64,000 nucleotides of DNA from Henricia sp. BOLD:AAB3569 (Eukaryota > Echinodermata > Asteroidea > Spinulosida > Echinasteridae), in NCBI GenBank assembly GCA_037783545.1, contig JBBELK010000108.1:186001-250000 (forward strand). Reading direction: 5' to 3'. Shown one piece after another: positions 45,801 through 57,800 of this stretch. The first letter of the stretch is position 1. Every line of letters begins with the position of its first letter. Under the pieces are notes generated by a model. It made no database searches. It was not told the DNA's origin and was given only the letters and a program-made list of their open reading frames with translations. A program made the position numbers and the translations under genes.

Positions 45801-48800
45801 TTCACGATTTAACGATTTTTAAAACAGCCCAAAAATGCACGGAAAGCACTTTAGCAGTGACCTTCTGGGGTTTAAGAGGCAAATCGACCACTACATCAAG
45901 ATGCAGTTTAAACGCGGACAAATTTCAGGTTTGTGGTCGCATAAAAATGCCGAATCTGTATTTGCCATTCCTTTTCTAGTGTAAACACAGTGATATACTT
46001 AAAAAGTCCAACAACAAAAAGTAGAATTATTTTGTCACACTTACCAGTTGTCTGTTTCCATTTTCACTTTTGCGGAATTTTTCATTTTTGAATCGCTCAC
46101 GCCTTTCGGTTTACTTTTAGACGAAGTAAAACCATTGGATAAGGTGTTTTGAAAAGTGGTAGACGTTGAATTGGTTGCACCCTGTTTGGAGAAAAACAAA
46201 GAAAGATGCTTGACGTCTGGAGCAAGTTTTTACTGAGCACGACAACTGTTTCCGAATCAGTTCAGTATCACTGTCCTTCCAGAAGAAACGGCCTTTAACG
46301 GTTATTTGCTAGGGTCGTAACGAGTCTCCTTCTGCTCGAGTCCCAAGTCAAGTCAAGTCAAAGTGCCTTCGAGTCCCAAGTCAAGTCAAGTCAAATGGCC
46401 TTCAAGTCCCAAGTCAAGTCAAGTCAAGTTGCCTTCGAGTCCCAAGTCAAGTCAAGTCAAAGTGCCTTCGAGTCCCAAGTCAAGTCAAGTCAAAGTGCCT
46501 TCGAGTCCCAAGTCAAGTCAAGTCAAAGTGCCTTCGAGTCCCAAGTCAAGTCAAATGGCCTTCAAGTACCAAGTCAAGTCAAGTCAAGTCAAAGTGCCTT
46601 AGAGTCCCAAGCCAAGTCAAGTCAAAGTGCCTTCGAGTCCCAAGCCAAGTCAAGTCAAAGTGCCTTCGAGTCCCAAGTCAAGTCAAGTCAAATGGCCTTC
46701 AAGTCCCAAGTCAAGTCAAGTCAAAGTGCCTTCGAGTCCCAAGTCAAGTCAAATGCCTTCGAGTCCCAAGTCAAGTCAAATGGCCTTCGAGTCCCAAGTC
46801 AAGTCAAGTATGTTGGTCAAGTCGGTTCAAGTCAAGTAGTGACCACAGTAAATTTGTTTAAGCTAATTTCAAAATGTGCCTAAACTCTGAAACTTGCATT
46901 CATGTAGGGTATTTGTGTTGTTCTGGCCAAGAATGATCTATGTTAAAACAAAGCTTAGAGTATCTGTAGTGCTGAATTACAATTTGGTCCTCAAAATACC
47001 AAAGAGAAATGCATAAAAGTTCAATTTCATTTTTGGCAGACTCGAGTAAAATGTCAGAGTCAAGTCAAGTCATTTGAGGTTCGAGTCTCAAGTCAGGTCA
47101 AGTCATTTGAGGTTCGAGTCTCAAGTCAAGTCAAGTCATTTGAGGTTCGAGTCTCAAGTCAAGTCAAGTCATTTGAGGTTCGAGTCTCAAGTCAGGTCAA
47201 ATCATTTGAGGTTCGAGTCTCAAGTCAGGTCAAGTGAGGTTCGAGTCTCAAGTCAGGTCAAGTCATTTAAGGTTCGAGTCTCAAGTCAGGTCAAGTCATT
47301 TGAGGTTCGAGTCTCAAGTCAGGTCAAGTCATTTGAGGTTCGAGTCTCAAGTCAGGTCAAATCATTTGAGGTTCGAGTCTCAAGTCAGGTTAAGTCATTT
47401 GAGGTTCGAGTCTCAAGTCAGGTTAAGTCATTTGAGGTTCGAGTCTCAAGTCAAGTCAAGTCATTTGAAGTTCAAGTCTCAAGTCAAGTCGAGTCGAGTC
47501 GACTCGATACCCGAGTCGACTCGATACCCGATTGTGGTACATGTGCCCTTGAGCAAGGCACTCAACCACAATTGCTCCATCCTTTGGCCGTTGGCCCATT
47601 GTGTTGTGTGACGCACTTAAAAAGCTCCCAGAGCATTCTTTCATGAAGAGGATTACCTATGTATCTCGATGTTTAGGTGGAAGATACTTGTAACCTTCAT
47701 GCAATTCAGCCCACAGGCTGCGATCTAAAATTCATTAAACTCATTAAATAAAATAAAAATTAAAAAAATGTATTCTATGTCATTTTTTGTATTCTATGTC
47801 ATTTTTTACTTCAGCATTACTGACCTTGTAAGAGCTGGTAGACATGGATATAGCCTGCTTGATTTCAGCCTGGCGGCGTCTGACTTCGGCCTCACGGCGT
47901 CTTGCTTCTTCAGCTTCGCGCCGTCTGGCTTGCTCCGCCTCGCGCCATTTGGCCTCCTCGGCTTCGCGCTTGGCCTTTTCGGCCGACTCTTTGGCCCTCT
48001 GGAGGAACTCTTCTTGTCGTTTTTTCTCGGCCGCTTTTTGGGTGTCTTCTTCCTCTTTCCGGACTTTTTCCTCTCGTTTCTTTTCGCGTTGGCGTTTCTT
48101 TTTGGACTTGCGCTTTTCGCGACTCTTCTTCTGCCGTTCTTCCTCCATCATCAGCTCCTCTGCATTCTTACTTGCCTCCTGGAGGAAAACGGAACCGTTA
48201 AAAGCAGGGTTACTTTGCATATCCAGCATGATGTGGCAGAGGGTATCCCCCCCTACCATTGTTCCCCCATTGTGTCTCAAACATCCAAGGAATTTCCAAG
48301 GAATTCATTTCAGTTTTTAGGGGGTGTTGGTGCGTTAACAAAAGGGAAGAGTGTGTTGAGGTATAGGGGCGTTAGGGGGAGTCCCTTTGCCACATATCGT
48401 GCTGGGTATATTTTGTGTCAAATCACCAAGCAGTTCTTCTCTGATCACTACAAACTCGTAAAATTTTGAATATTGCGAGTTTCGGTTTCACTGCAACCAA
48501 TGTGTTGTGCCCTTAGACAAGGTTTTTGCCCTTTATTCCTCTCTCCGCCCGGGTGTATAAAACCGTGTTTACACTGGTCCAAAGCTCGGGATCAAGATTG
48601 ATCCCCTGATAAGAATGCATCAGTGTTAACTGTTTACATTCTGTGCCGCGTTTACATTCTGTAGTTGATCTCAAGCGCAGCACCACAAGTTGCAGTCAAA
48701 GGTCATGCTCTTAATGTGTGCATGTATACAGTAAGGCAGATGGAATTTCGCAGGCTTTTCCCCCGCAGCAGCCGTGGAGCAGATGCGGTAAAGATTAATT

Positions 48801-51800
48801 GCTTATCTAACCGCAAACTGATCCTGAGCTCGGGGTTCAACCCTCTGCCGACGCGAGACCAAATCTTGGGGTCTGATTCGGGGCCAATTTTGGTTCCGAG
48901 AGCAATTACACTTAGTTTGTGATCCGGAGCTGATCCCGAGCTTAGTGTTCGACCGCGAGCTCGGGATCAAGTGTAAACAGGCCTTAAATGGGTACCAGCA
49001 TCATGCTGGGAAGGTAAACAGGCTCTCTGTGTTGGAGGACTGGCGAACCCCCTACATCAAACTCAACAGAGGAGTCTGGCCTCTGGTTAACAACAGAGAT
49101 GGGCATTCCGGTTTGTAATTACAAGCACCACCTTTTGAACCATTTACCACCAAACCCAAAGTTTGTTTTGTCTATTGGAGTTAATGGATACCTTTGCAGC
49201 TTTTCTTTTGGTAGATTGGCTTTGTTCCATTTGTTTTTCAAAAAATAGACACTCTTTCTGTAGCGATAATGAACAAGAACAGAGAAATGATGTACACGCT
49301 GCAAATAAAAACATCCCTATTGGCAACAGTTGTGATCCGGGGCTGATCCTGAGTTCGGTGTTCGATCCCGAGCTCGGGATCAAGTGTAAACAGGGTGATA
49401 GTTACTGGTCAAGCCCAAGTACTGGAACACTTAAAGTGAGATAAACTATACACAGTACTGGAATAAACTGCTGAGATAAACTCTGAGATAAACTGTCAGT
49501 GGCTGGGTCCAAACAGGTGTTACAACCAAATAGGACCCAGCCACTCACTGACAGTTTATCCCAGAGTTTATCTCAGTAGTTTATTCCAGTACTGTGTATA
49601 GGGTCTTTCTATGACATTTAGTGTCCCCCGTTACACCTCATGTTATTTTTCATACAAAAATCATTAAAATGGCCTTTAAACCATTTTTTATGAATTGTAC
49701 TTTATGTACTCACTCTTTGAGATGGAAAGTATTTAATGAATGTGTCCTGAATTTACAAAAACGAGATGTAAAATGTAACGGGGGACACCAAAATTGGACC
49801 CCTAATTTATAGGAAGACCCTATATAGTTCATTTCCAGTATTTACGCCTGACCAGTAACTGTTTCCAGTCAGTCCTGATCAAGATCTCCGGATCGAAACG
49901 TTGGCTCGACCATTCGCTTTCTAAATGTTGTGTAATAATAAGCTCAATCAATTTTACCATTTTGTATAGTTTTAATACTACATGTATTTGCATTTGGTTC
50001 TACTCACACTTGCACTAGGTCTGTTGGCAGTGTAAGAATACTCTGTGGAAAAAGAAAGAAAAAAACACAGAAATACTCAAAATTAAAGAAATCTATTCAA
50101 GTTGTTCATTCCAAAGAGTCAAATTATGATGTATTATGTCTTATGCCTAGTGTACATCGACACTGCAACTGGAAGCAACTAGTCAGTAGTGGCAAGTGCA
50201 ACTGGTGTTTCCGGCAACTAGAAGCAACTTGCGGAAGCAACTGATCAGTTGCTTAAAAAAGATCGATGTACACGCACTTGCAACTAATGGCAACTGGAAA
50301 AATCCCAGTTGCAGCAAGTTGCTCATGTTCTACTTTCTGGCAACTAGTTGTATCCAGTTGCGTCGATGTAGCATACTTGCAACTAGTTGCTGCCAGTTGC
50401 AAGGTTGATGTACACTAGGCTTTATCCGAGTTGCCATGTCTATGTGTGTGCTCTGGAAAAATAGACCTGGCTGGATGCTTCCAGTTGCCGCTAGTTGCGT
50501 ATCTGATCAGTTGCTGTCGATATGTGTGCTACATGTACACACACACACACATTGACACCAACTGATCAGTGGCCAATTTCATAAAGGTATTTAGCAGAAA
50601 AATTTGCTTAAAGGCACAGGCTCGCCAGCAATGCGGGCGCCAAATTCGTGCCACAAAATACGCAGCTCCTTGTAGCAAAGGCATGGAGCTGCATATTTCG
50701 TAGCACGAATTTGGCGCGCGCGCATTGCTGATGAGCCTGTGCCTTTAATCCAAATATTTGTTGCTTTATTAAAATGGGTTAATAGTCAAAATGTTATGTC
50801 AACTTGTGTTCTTAGTAGAGCTGCGACGTGTAAACGTTTAAACGTTTAAATGACCGAAATGTAACTATCCGTTTAGAAAAATGCTAAACGGATATCCCAA
50901 CCAACTTGTGAAAAAACGATCCTCCCTTTTTCAAAGATCTAATGGCCGTTTTGCGCCGCCAGAAAGTTCTAAAGAGGCAGTTTTGTTCTGAAAGAATCAG
51001 GCATCATACCGCTGTGATGAGCCCAACGGTCGGGACGGTAACCTTTGTGGTTTCAAGCCGAAGATGTAGCCTACAGTTGCGTTCGCGGGCGGAAGCGATT
51101 TTACTGATGGTTTTCGGTTTCATCTTGCAAGTTGAATTCAAAGCAGGGCGGTAAACACCGTGGAGCCGACGATCGTGGTGCCGCGCGAACGCAGTGCCGC
51201 GCGAACGCACATGATACCCGGTCAAAGAACTTTATATTGCGAGCGTGGTAATAAGTTTTACTTTTTGTTATGTTTACTATTCGTTTAAACGTTTAAACGA
51301 ACGTTAAATTGACGTTTAAACGTTTAGAAAAATAAACGGTAACTCCCAGCACTAGTTCTTAGCAAGAATAGCAGATATTATTGTGAAAAACACAAATTGA
51401 CATGCAACTTTGACTATTGACCCATTTTTATAAAGCAAACCAATTTTTGATTAAGCAATAATTTCTGCTAAACAGCTTTATGAAATTGGCCTCAGTTGAG
51501 TTACTTCCAATTGCAAGGTTGAGTATGCTAGGTTTTATTCATACATAGTGTGTTAAAGTGGTATGTAAAACTGGTATGTCAGTGATTCAGCTTCATCAGG
51601 TTTTTGCCAATACCAATGTATTGGCAGAAGCCCAATAATTTTTTCCCGGCAAACTGATACATCAATCAGGTCCTATATTTTACACAATTAAGCTTTTGGG
51701 GTGGTATTGAATAATTTTAATTAGATAATAAAGCATTTTCAGTTCAATTCGATATCAAAAACAAACCTGTTGATTTTTTGGTAAAACTGTTTCTGTTTAC

Positions 51801-54800
51801 AGATTCCCAGAAATTGTCATCACTGTCATCGTCATCTGAATAATCATCACTGGAATCTGCACAGAAGCCATTGTAACGACCTGAACAAAAATGATAAACA
51901 CAGTGTAGTACAACTATTAGACAGTCCATAAAGAATATTTGGGTCATTCTGTCAAGTTTGGACACAAAATACAGTGGTGCCCATGAAGCATCAGTAAAAG
52001 TTGTGCTAATTTTCCCCCTCCTATGGAGGTCTCTTCACGATAGGCCATCAGTGTAGCGAAATTAGTTGGCATGGATTTTCCCCACTGCATTGTTGGGAAA
52101 AGAGAGGCAAGCACGCAGTGTTGTAGTCGAGTCACCAATATCGAGTCCGAGTCCCGAGTCATTAGCCACTTTCCTCGAGTCCGAGTCCGAGTCACGAGTC
52201 ACTTGTTCGCCAAATTAATGAAACTGAATCTGCTACATTTCTTTCACACAATATGTGAAATTATGACGTACTCATGCGCTCCTTGCCGGCCTGGTGGAGC
52301 ATTGTACATATTCATGTTTCTTTCCCAAGAATCCTGCATTAAGCGGGCAAATATATATATTTTATCTTTTTTTGAAATGTGTGACTCGTGAGTCACGAGT
52401 CACCATGTTCGAGTCCGAGTCATCATGGTCGAGTCTGAGTACGAGTCCGAGTCATTTTCCAATGTGACTCGAGTCGAGTCCGAGTCACGAAAATTGTGAC
52501 TCGAGTACTACAACACGAGATTGTTGTGGTGCTCCCGCAGGATGCCCAGATAGCTCAGTTGGTAGAGCACTGCAATTTTCACGTGTTTCTAAATTCATCT
52601 CTAATTACATACTGAAAATTTACTCCAACATTTAATTGTTTGCATTGGATGTGGTATTGTGCCATGCTGTATTTATTTATGTTTTCCTTGGGCGATCTCT
52701 CACCGATTGCAATATTGTTTTACCAATGATACATGGACAGCATTGCAGATATATTTGACACTGTCCAGGGGGCAGCGTAAAAAAAAATCTTGATATCAGG
52801 TACGGGGCGCAGATTGTACCATTTTAGACTTATTTCAAGTCTGGGATCGCCTATACTTCACAAATTTATGAGAAGTATACCTGATACATAATTGGTGATA
52901 CGCAATATCAGACTTGAAATAAGTCTAAAATGGCACAATCTGCCACACCCCCTACCTGATATCAAGAATTATTTTTCCTTACGCTGCCCCCTGCACTGTC
53001 AAGACATTTTACTGGGTCTGTAGTTTGGTGCACCTTACTTTTACTGTAGTGGGATATGTTTGGAATTCTTTTTGAAATGAATATTAATTAATTAAAGTAG
53101 AATGAGACATGGTTTTTGAGATATGGTATGTCACAAAATGTGACACAACTTTGTGGAAAACTAAACCTTCACTTGAGCTATTTTGTTGTATAAACAACAT
53201 TCTCAATGAAGAGAGACCCTCTGTGTCATAACAGGTACTTTGTGAAGGCAACAGAGGGCATAGACTGATCCAGTAACCTCGCTAATACAGAAACGTGTCT
53301 AGCAAGTGCGAACAGTCGTTTGATTGTTTTGGGTCATCAAAGGACCAAATGGATTGCTATTGCCTTTCAAAATTATTGGTTGGTTGAATTTAACAGGGCA
53401 GAGGTGTAAACGCTTCTGAATCAATTTGTTGCCTCGTATCCTTTCCAACTGCCTGTTTATGTGACTTTGAAGCCGTGTCCACATTGGACTTGTTTTTCTA
53501 AAGGTTTTACCGAGACGATGGTAAAATAAAAAATGGCTAAATTTTACTTCTGTCCACATTTGGACTTTTTCGACACTGGAAAATTTTACCGAGACCGTGG
53601 GAAAGCATGCACAGTGCCCCTTCGCAGTATGAACTTCACAGACCGGACATACGCTTCCAGAGAAATTTCCGAATTGATGTGTCCCCATTGGACTTATCTC
53701 CGAAAAAGTTACCCAGTCAATTTTCCTGGGCAGCAGTTAGCCAGAAAAGTAACCGCTGGACTCAGGAAAAGTTACTGAAGTACCCATCGTCTCGGTACGT
53801 TTGACCAAAATAAAGTCCGATGCGGACAGGCCTTAAGCCGACAAATTTCTGTGCTCAAAATCAGAGCCCTGGTAAAGCCCTTGTAAAATTACTGATTATC
53901 ACATAAATGTCTCAATTTCCAGGCTTTGACATTAAGAAAATAAAAGGGCAGGTCGCTGTGGCCATAATCCTGCCTGAATTTAAAGGGTATTATTAAGATC
54001 AACTGGAGGGAGCACCATGGCCAACTTTGTTCCAAATGTGTACTGTTATTATTGTCTACAAGCTACACGACATTTAAAAGGATAGGGCATGCTGGCCAAG
54101 TTGGCCTTAGAAAGTGTATATCTCGAAGGGGCATCGAGGCCAATTCAGCAGAGCATGAGGTCATTGGCCTCGGTGGCCTCCGTTTATAAAAAGGCCTGGT
54201 CAAATTTTGATTTGAGGTGTCCTAATAATCTTACCTCTTGAACCAAAAAACATCTGGGCAAAGAGGTCAAACATGTCATCCTGTGGGAGAAAAGACACTT
54301 TAGTAAGTTCCAGTTAATGAAAAAAATATTGTTTTGTTTAAGATATGGTTGGATGATGGTGTTTTTTTTTAACCTCTTTGCATCTTATAAGAGTTAACAA
54401 GTAGGCCCAGATGTTAACTGATTGCTTTCCGGTGACGTCACCCCTTCCATCCACCATTTTGATTGTCATTTTTCATGACCCACGTAGCTCGAGTGATAAC
54501 CAGCCAAAAAAAAAACAAAAGCGCATTGGTTGCACTTACCTCTGTTACTTAACCTTGCTTTATGTTGTTGCGCCATGGCTGTTGTATCGATAAAGATAAA
54601 AATGTATTTCTTCATGCTAAAAATTGTGATCAAGCAAAAGTACTTTCGTTTTTACAAGCTGCAGTGCATGCTCAATAATTTGAACGTATCGCAACGCGTG
54701 CGTGCGGCATCTTCGAATGAAAGTACGCTGGTATATATATATGGAGTTCAACGCGTGCTCATGTGCGTCTTGTGGCGCTCGCATGTACGTTGACCACCAA

Positions 54801-57800
54801 ACATTCCCGGATGTTCTACGTCACGGAAAGCAATCAATACCGCAATTCAACACTTTATATTCATTGGTTACGTGATAACTCTGTGCAAACCGGCCCAGAT
54901 TAAACCAAACATATCATCCAGTTCGGAAGTGTTTTAGAATGAATATCCTGTGGTTAACTACAGGATGTTTCTATTGAATGCATTGAGGCGGCTGATTTGG
55001 CATCGAAAAAGGGTGAAGAAAAAAAACATCCTGCATAGCACCCGTGACGCGGGAAGTACACTCCGAACAACTTTAGGTTTGGATAACACTGCAAAAAAGG
55101 GGTGCACATTTTTGAAAAAGTTTACAGATGGAATATCGAATATTCGAACAAAACAATTACTCGAAATACAAAGCATGATTTTTTTTCGTTAAAAAAAAAG
55201 GAAATGCTTTAAAAATTCGTTCGGAGAAATAAAATTGAATTTGCCGAGAACCACGGACAATATAACTTTAACTGAAGGCCAGTTGAGCTGTTCAGTTAAA
55301 GAATGTCTGAATTTAGCGGGATCCACCCACACAAAAGTGAGTCACTTTTTGCAAACTTTAAGGGAAAAACATACAAAGGTTACGTACACAAAATATGTAC
55401 ATTTTTATTGATTTTTCAAATAAAAAGATATGGCTTTTGCATTATTTTCTTTTTTAAGTTTGGCATGGGCGAGTAACCAGTAACACAACTACATGATTTT
55501 TAGCCTTACACATGTATATCTTTCAGTTAGTTTATATTTACAGGAAAAAAAAAAACAGTTTCACTTACCATGGTGAAAACAAATTCGTCTTCATTTCCTT
55601 TTGTTGTAAGATATTTGTATGCAGCAGAAATGTCTTGAAATTTCTATGGGGGAGAAGGAAGGGACATCATTATTAAAGAAAGCAGGGTTCTCCCCACGTA
55701 CAAACGTCGGTATCGGCCCGATACGCTGAAATTCCAGGCCGATACGCAGGAAAAATTGCCGATCAAAAAAAATCAGCTCCCATCATACGCACAACAAAAA
55801 ATCAAAAATATCACACATGGTGCTGCTAAGGAATATAATAAAATTACCATACATAAATTTTCTCTCGTGAAAAAAGAACCACAGAGAATTCATGGCAAAC
55901 AATCATTCATTCTGATTCGAACTGCCGACCAAAAACAGCTCTCGATACGGTACAGACGGCCCGGTCCCGGCCCCTGGTGCTGGTCCACCGGGCGCCGGAA
56001 CGTGCCTAGTCTGGTTTCCGGACATAAGATTCCCGGCTTTAGTGGGGTGGTAACCAGTCCAACTCATGCCGATCACCATTTTGTTAACTTGAACGTCATT
56101 GGCCAGAATTTACTAGCAACAGGTCATATTATTTTTATCAGCCAATCAACATGCGTTTTACAACACGAGTTGGCCTCTTACTCTGATCGGGAAATCCCCT
56201 GTACGTGAAATCCCCTGCACGTACATGACATGCAGGGTGTGGTTGAAACCCGGAGGTCGGAGTAACCCGGAGGTAGAATTTTTTGTTACTGTGTAGTACA
56301 TGCTACAACCTACCTCCGGCTTGTTATTTTAATACAACGTAGCTCCGGAGCACGTCAACGCACCAACTACACGTTAGCAAAAACATCTACCTCCGATTTT
56401 TATAAATTTCCTACATGACATACATATTTTGTAGCTGGGTTGTCGATCGTAATTTTTGATCGTTTTCTCGTGCATCGCAGCGACCGTGTTTTGCTTGATC
56501 GTCATTTTTATGGAAAATATCGTCAACTTCCATGGATAATGTGCAAAAATGTATTTGAAAAATGAGAATATTTCGTGTGGAATGGTCACCAACTACCGGC
56601 AATGACCGCGTACGGCCGGCGGCGGCCGTGTTGCGTCAAGCCTGCCGTGTCGCGTCAAGCCTGTCGGGCGGGCTGCCACTCTGTGTCTGCATGCAGCACG
56701 CGGGTAATGGACTGGGAACCCGGAAGACTGCATGAGGCCATGGGCGCGGTAGTTGATCATGGCTTCAAACCATGTGTGCAAAACATGAGGCAGACTGAAA
56801 TTGTTTGCACACAAAATATTAAAAAATTTTCAATCAAAAATGTCCAGTTTTTCCATCAAATCTGCTCTCACCGATGCTTTATTACATGTATTAGTCCTAT
56901 TAGTCTTTTAAAGATTTTTTTTAAAACAAATTTTTTTATCCATAACCATGATAACAAGCCCTTCAAGACCCCAGGATAGCTCTAAATGCACCAGAAAGCT
57001 TGTAAAGTCTCAAATTTTCCCGGCGCCCTTAAGCGGGCCCCGGACCCCACGCCGTCGCTTCGCAGGTTATCGAGTCGTTACAGCATTGGGCCCCACACAT
57101 TTTGAAACAACCTGGGGAGAACCCTGGAAAGTATACATGATTGGTAAACTGTTACAAATAGTTTTATCCCCGTGTGATTGAAGATATGCATGATTAAAAC
57201 CAACCTGAGCAAAAACCAGCTCCGTACTTCGTCTAACTTTTGAAAAAACAGTAAACAAAAAAAGGTTTTGCAGTCATTTCGCCCCAAAACCACTTCGCCC
57301 TGAACAATTTTGTCCTGAAATACGGCCTGTGCACGAAGTGGTTTTGGGGCGAAGTAGCATTTGGGCAATGTACACTGTAGTGTTTGGACGAAGTGATTTG
57401 GGGCGAAATGGCACTCGGGCGAAATGGTTTTGGGGCGAATTGAATTTTCGTCTCATGAGACGGAAACTAATTGTTTTACTCATTTCTCAAAGACTATAGC
57501 ACTTTAGACAAAACCATTTCAGGGGAAGTTTTCTACGGTCATCATGTTTATATTGTGTAAGTTGAGCGTAAGTCTGTGAACATTTCTGATTTTCGGGATA
57601 CCAATCATGTATACTGCCTTTAAAGGGCGGGACTTGTCACGGACTTGTGATTTTATCGCACAAACGTGCGGGTGAGGGCGAGAAGCGCAACATGCAGAGA
57701 ATCACACGCCTAACAAGCTGCATCGTACGCACACGCGTCACGTTTATATTCGCAGTCATGTAGCATACAGCTACAAGATAATGTAATATGTCTTGTAATG

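Larger units (their letters stand above)
50571..51491. mobile_element. GGCCAATTTCATAAAG foldback, copy 3, carrying two insertions
   Basis: Ends GGCCAATTTCATAAAGG / CTTTATGAAATTGGCC. Removing 50612-50744 and 50816-51354 restores a foldback like copies 1 and 2. Intron 5. Confidence 0.85.

Noticed and set aside
46335-47500. Regular 33-bp repeats that might look like a CRISPR array
   Set aside because: Units are directly adjacent with no unique spacers and the genome is eukaryotic.
46363-47646. Long plus-strand open frames rich in Ser-Gln-Val-Lys repeats
   Set aside because: They are translations of the 33-bp minisatellites, lie inside intron 7 of the minus-strand gene, and have no domain or splice support.
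48179-48280. Extension of exon 7 upstream into the repeat at 48221
   Set aside because: A good acceptor at 48179 and phase 0 with exon 6 end the exon; the extension is transposon sequence.
47768-48469. Plus-strand frames of 158-233 codons
   Set aside because: Mirror frames of the coiled-coil exon 7; composition follows the minus-strand coding sequence.
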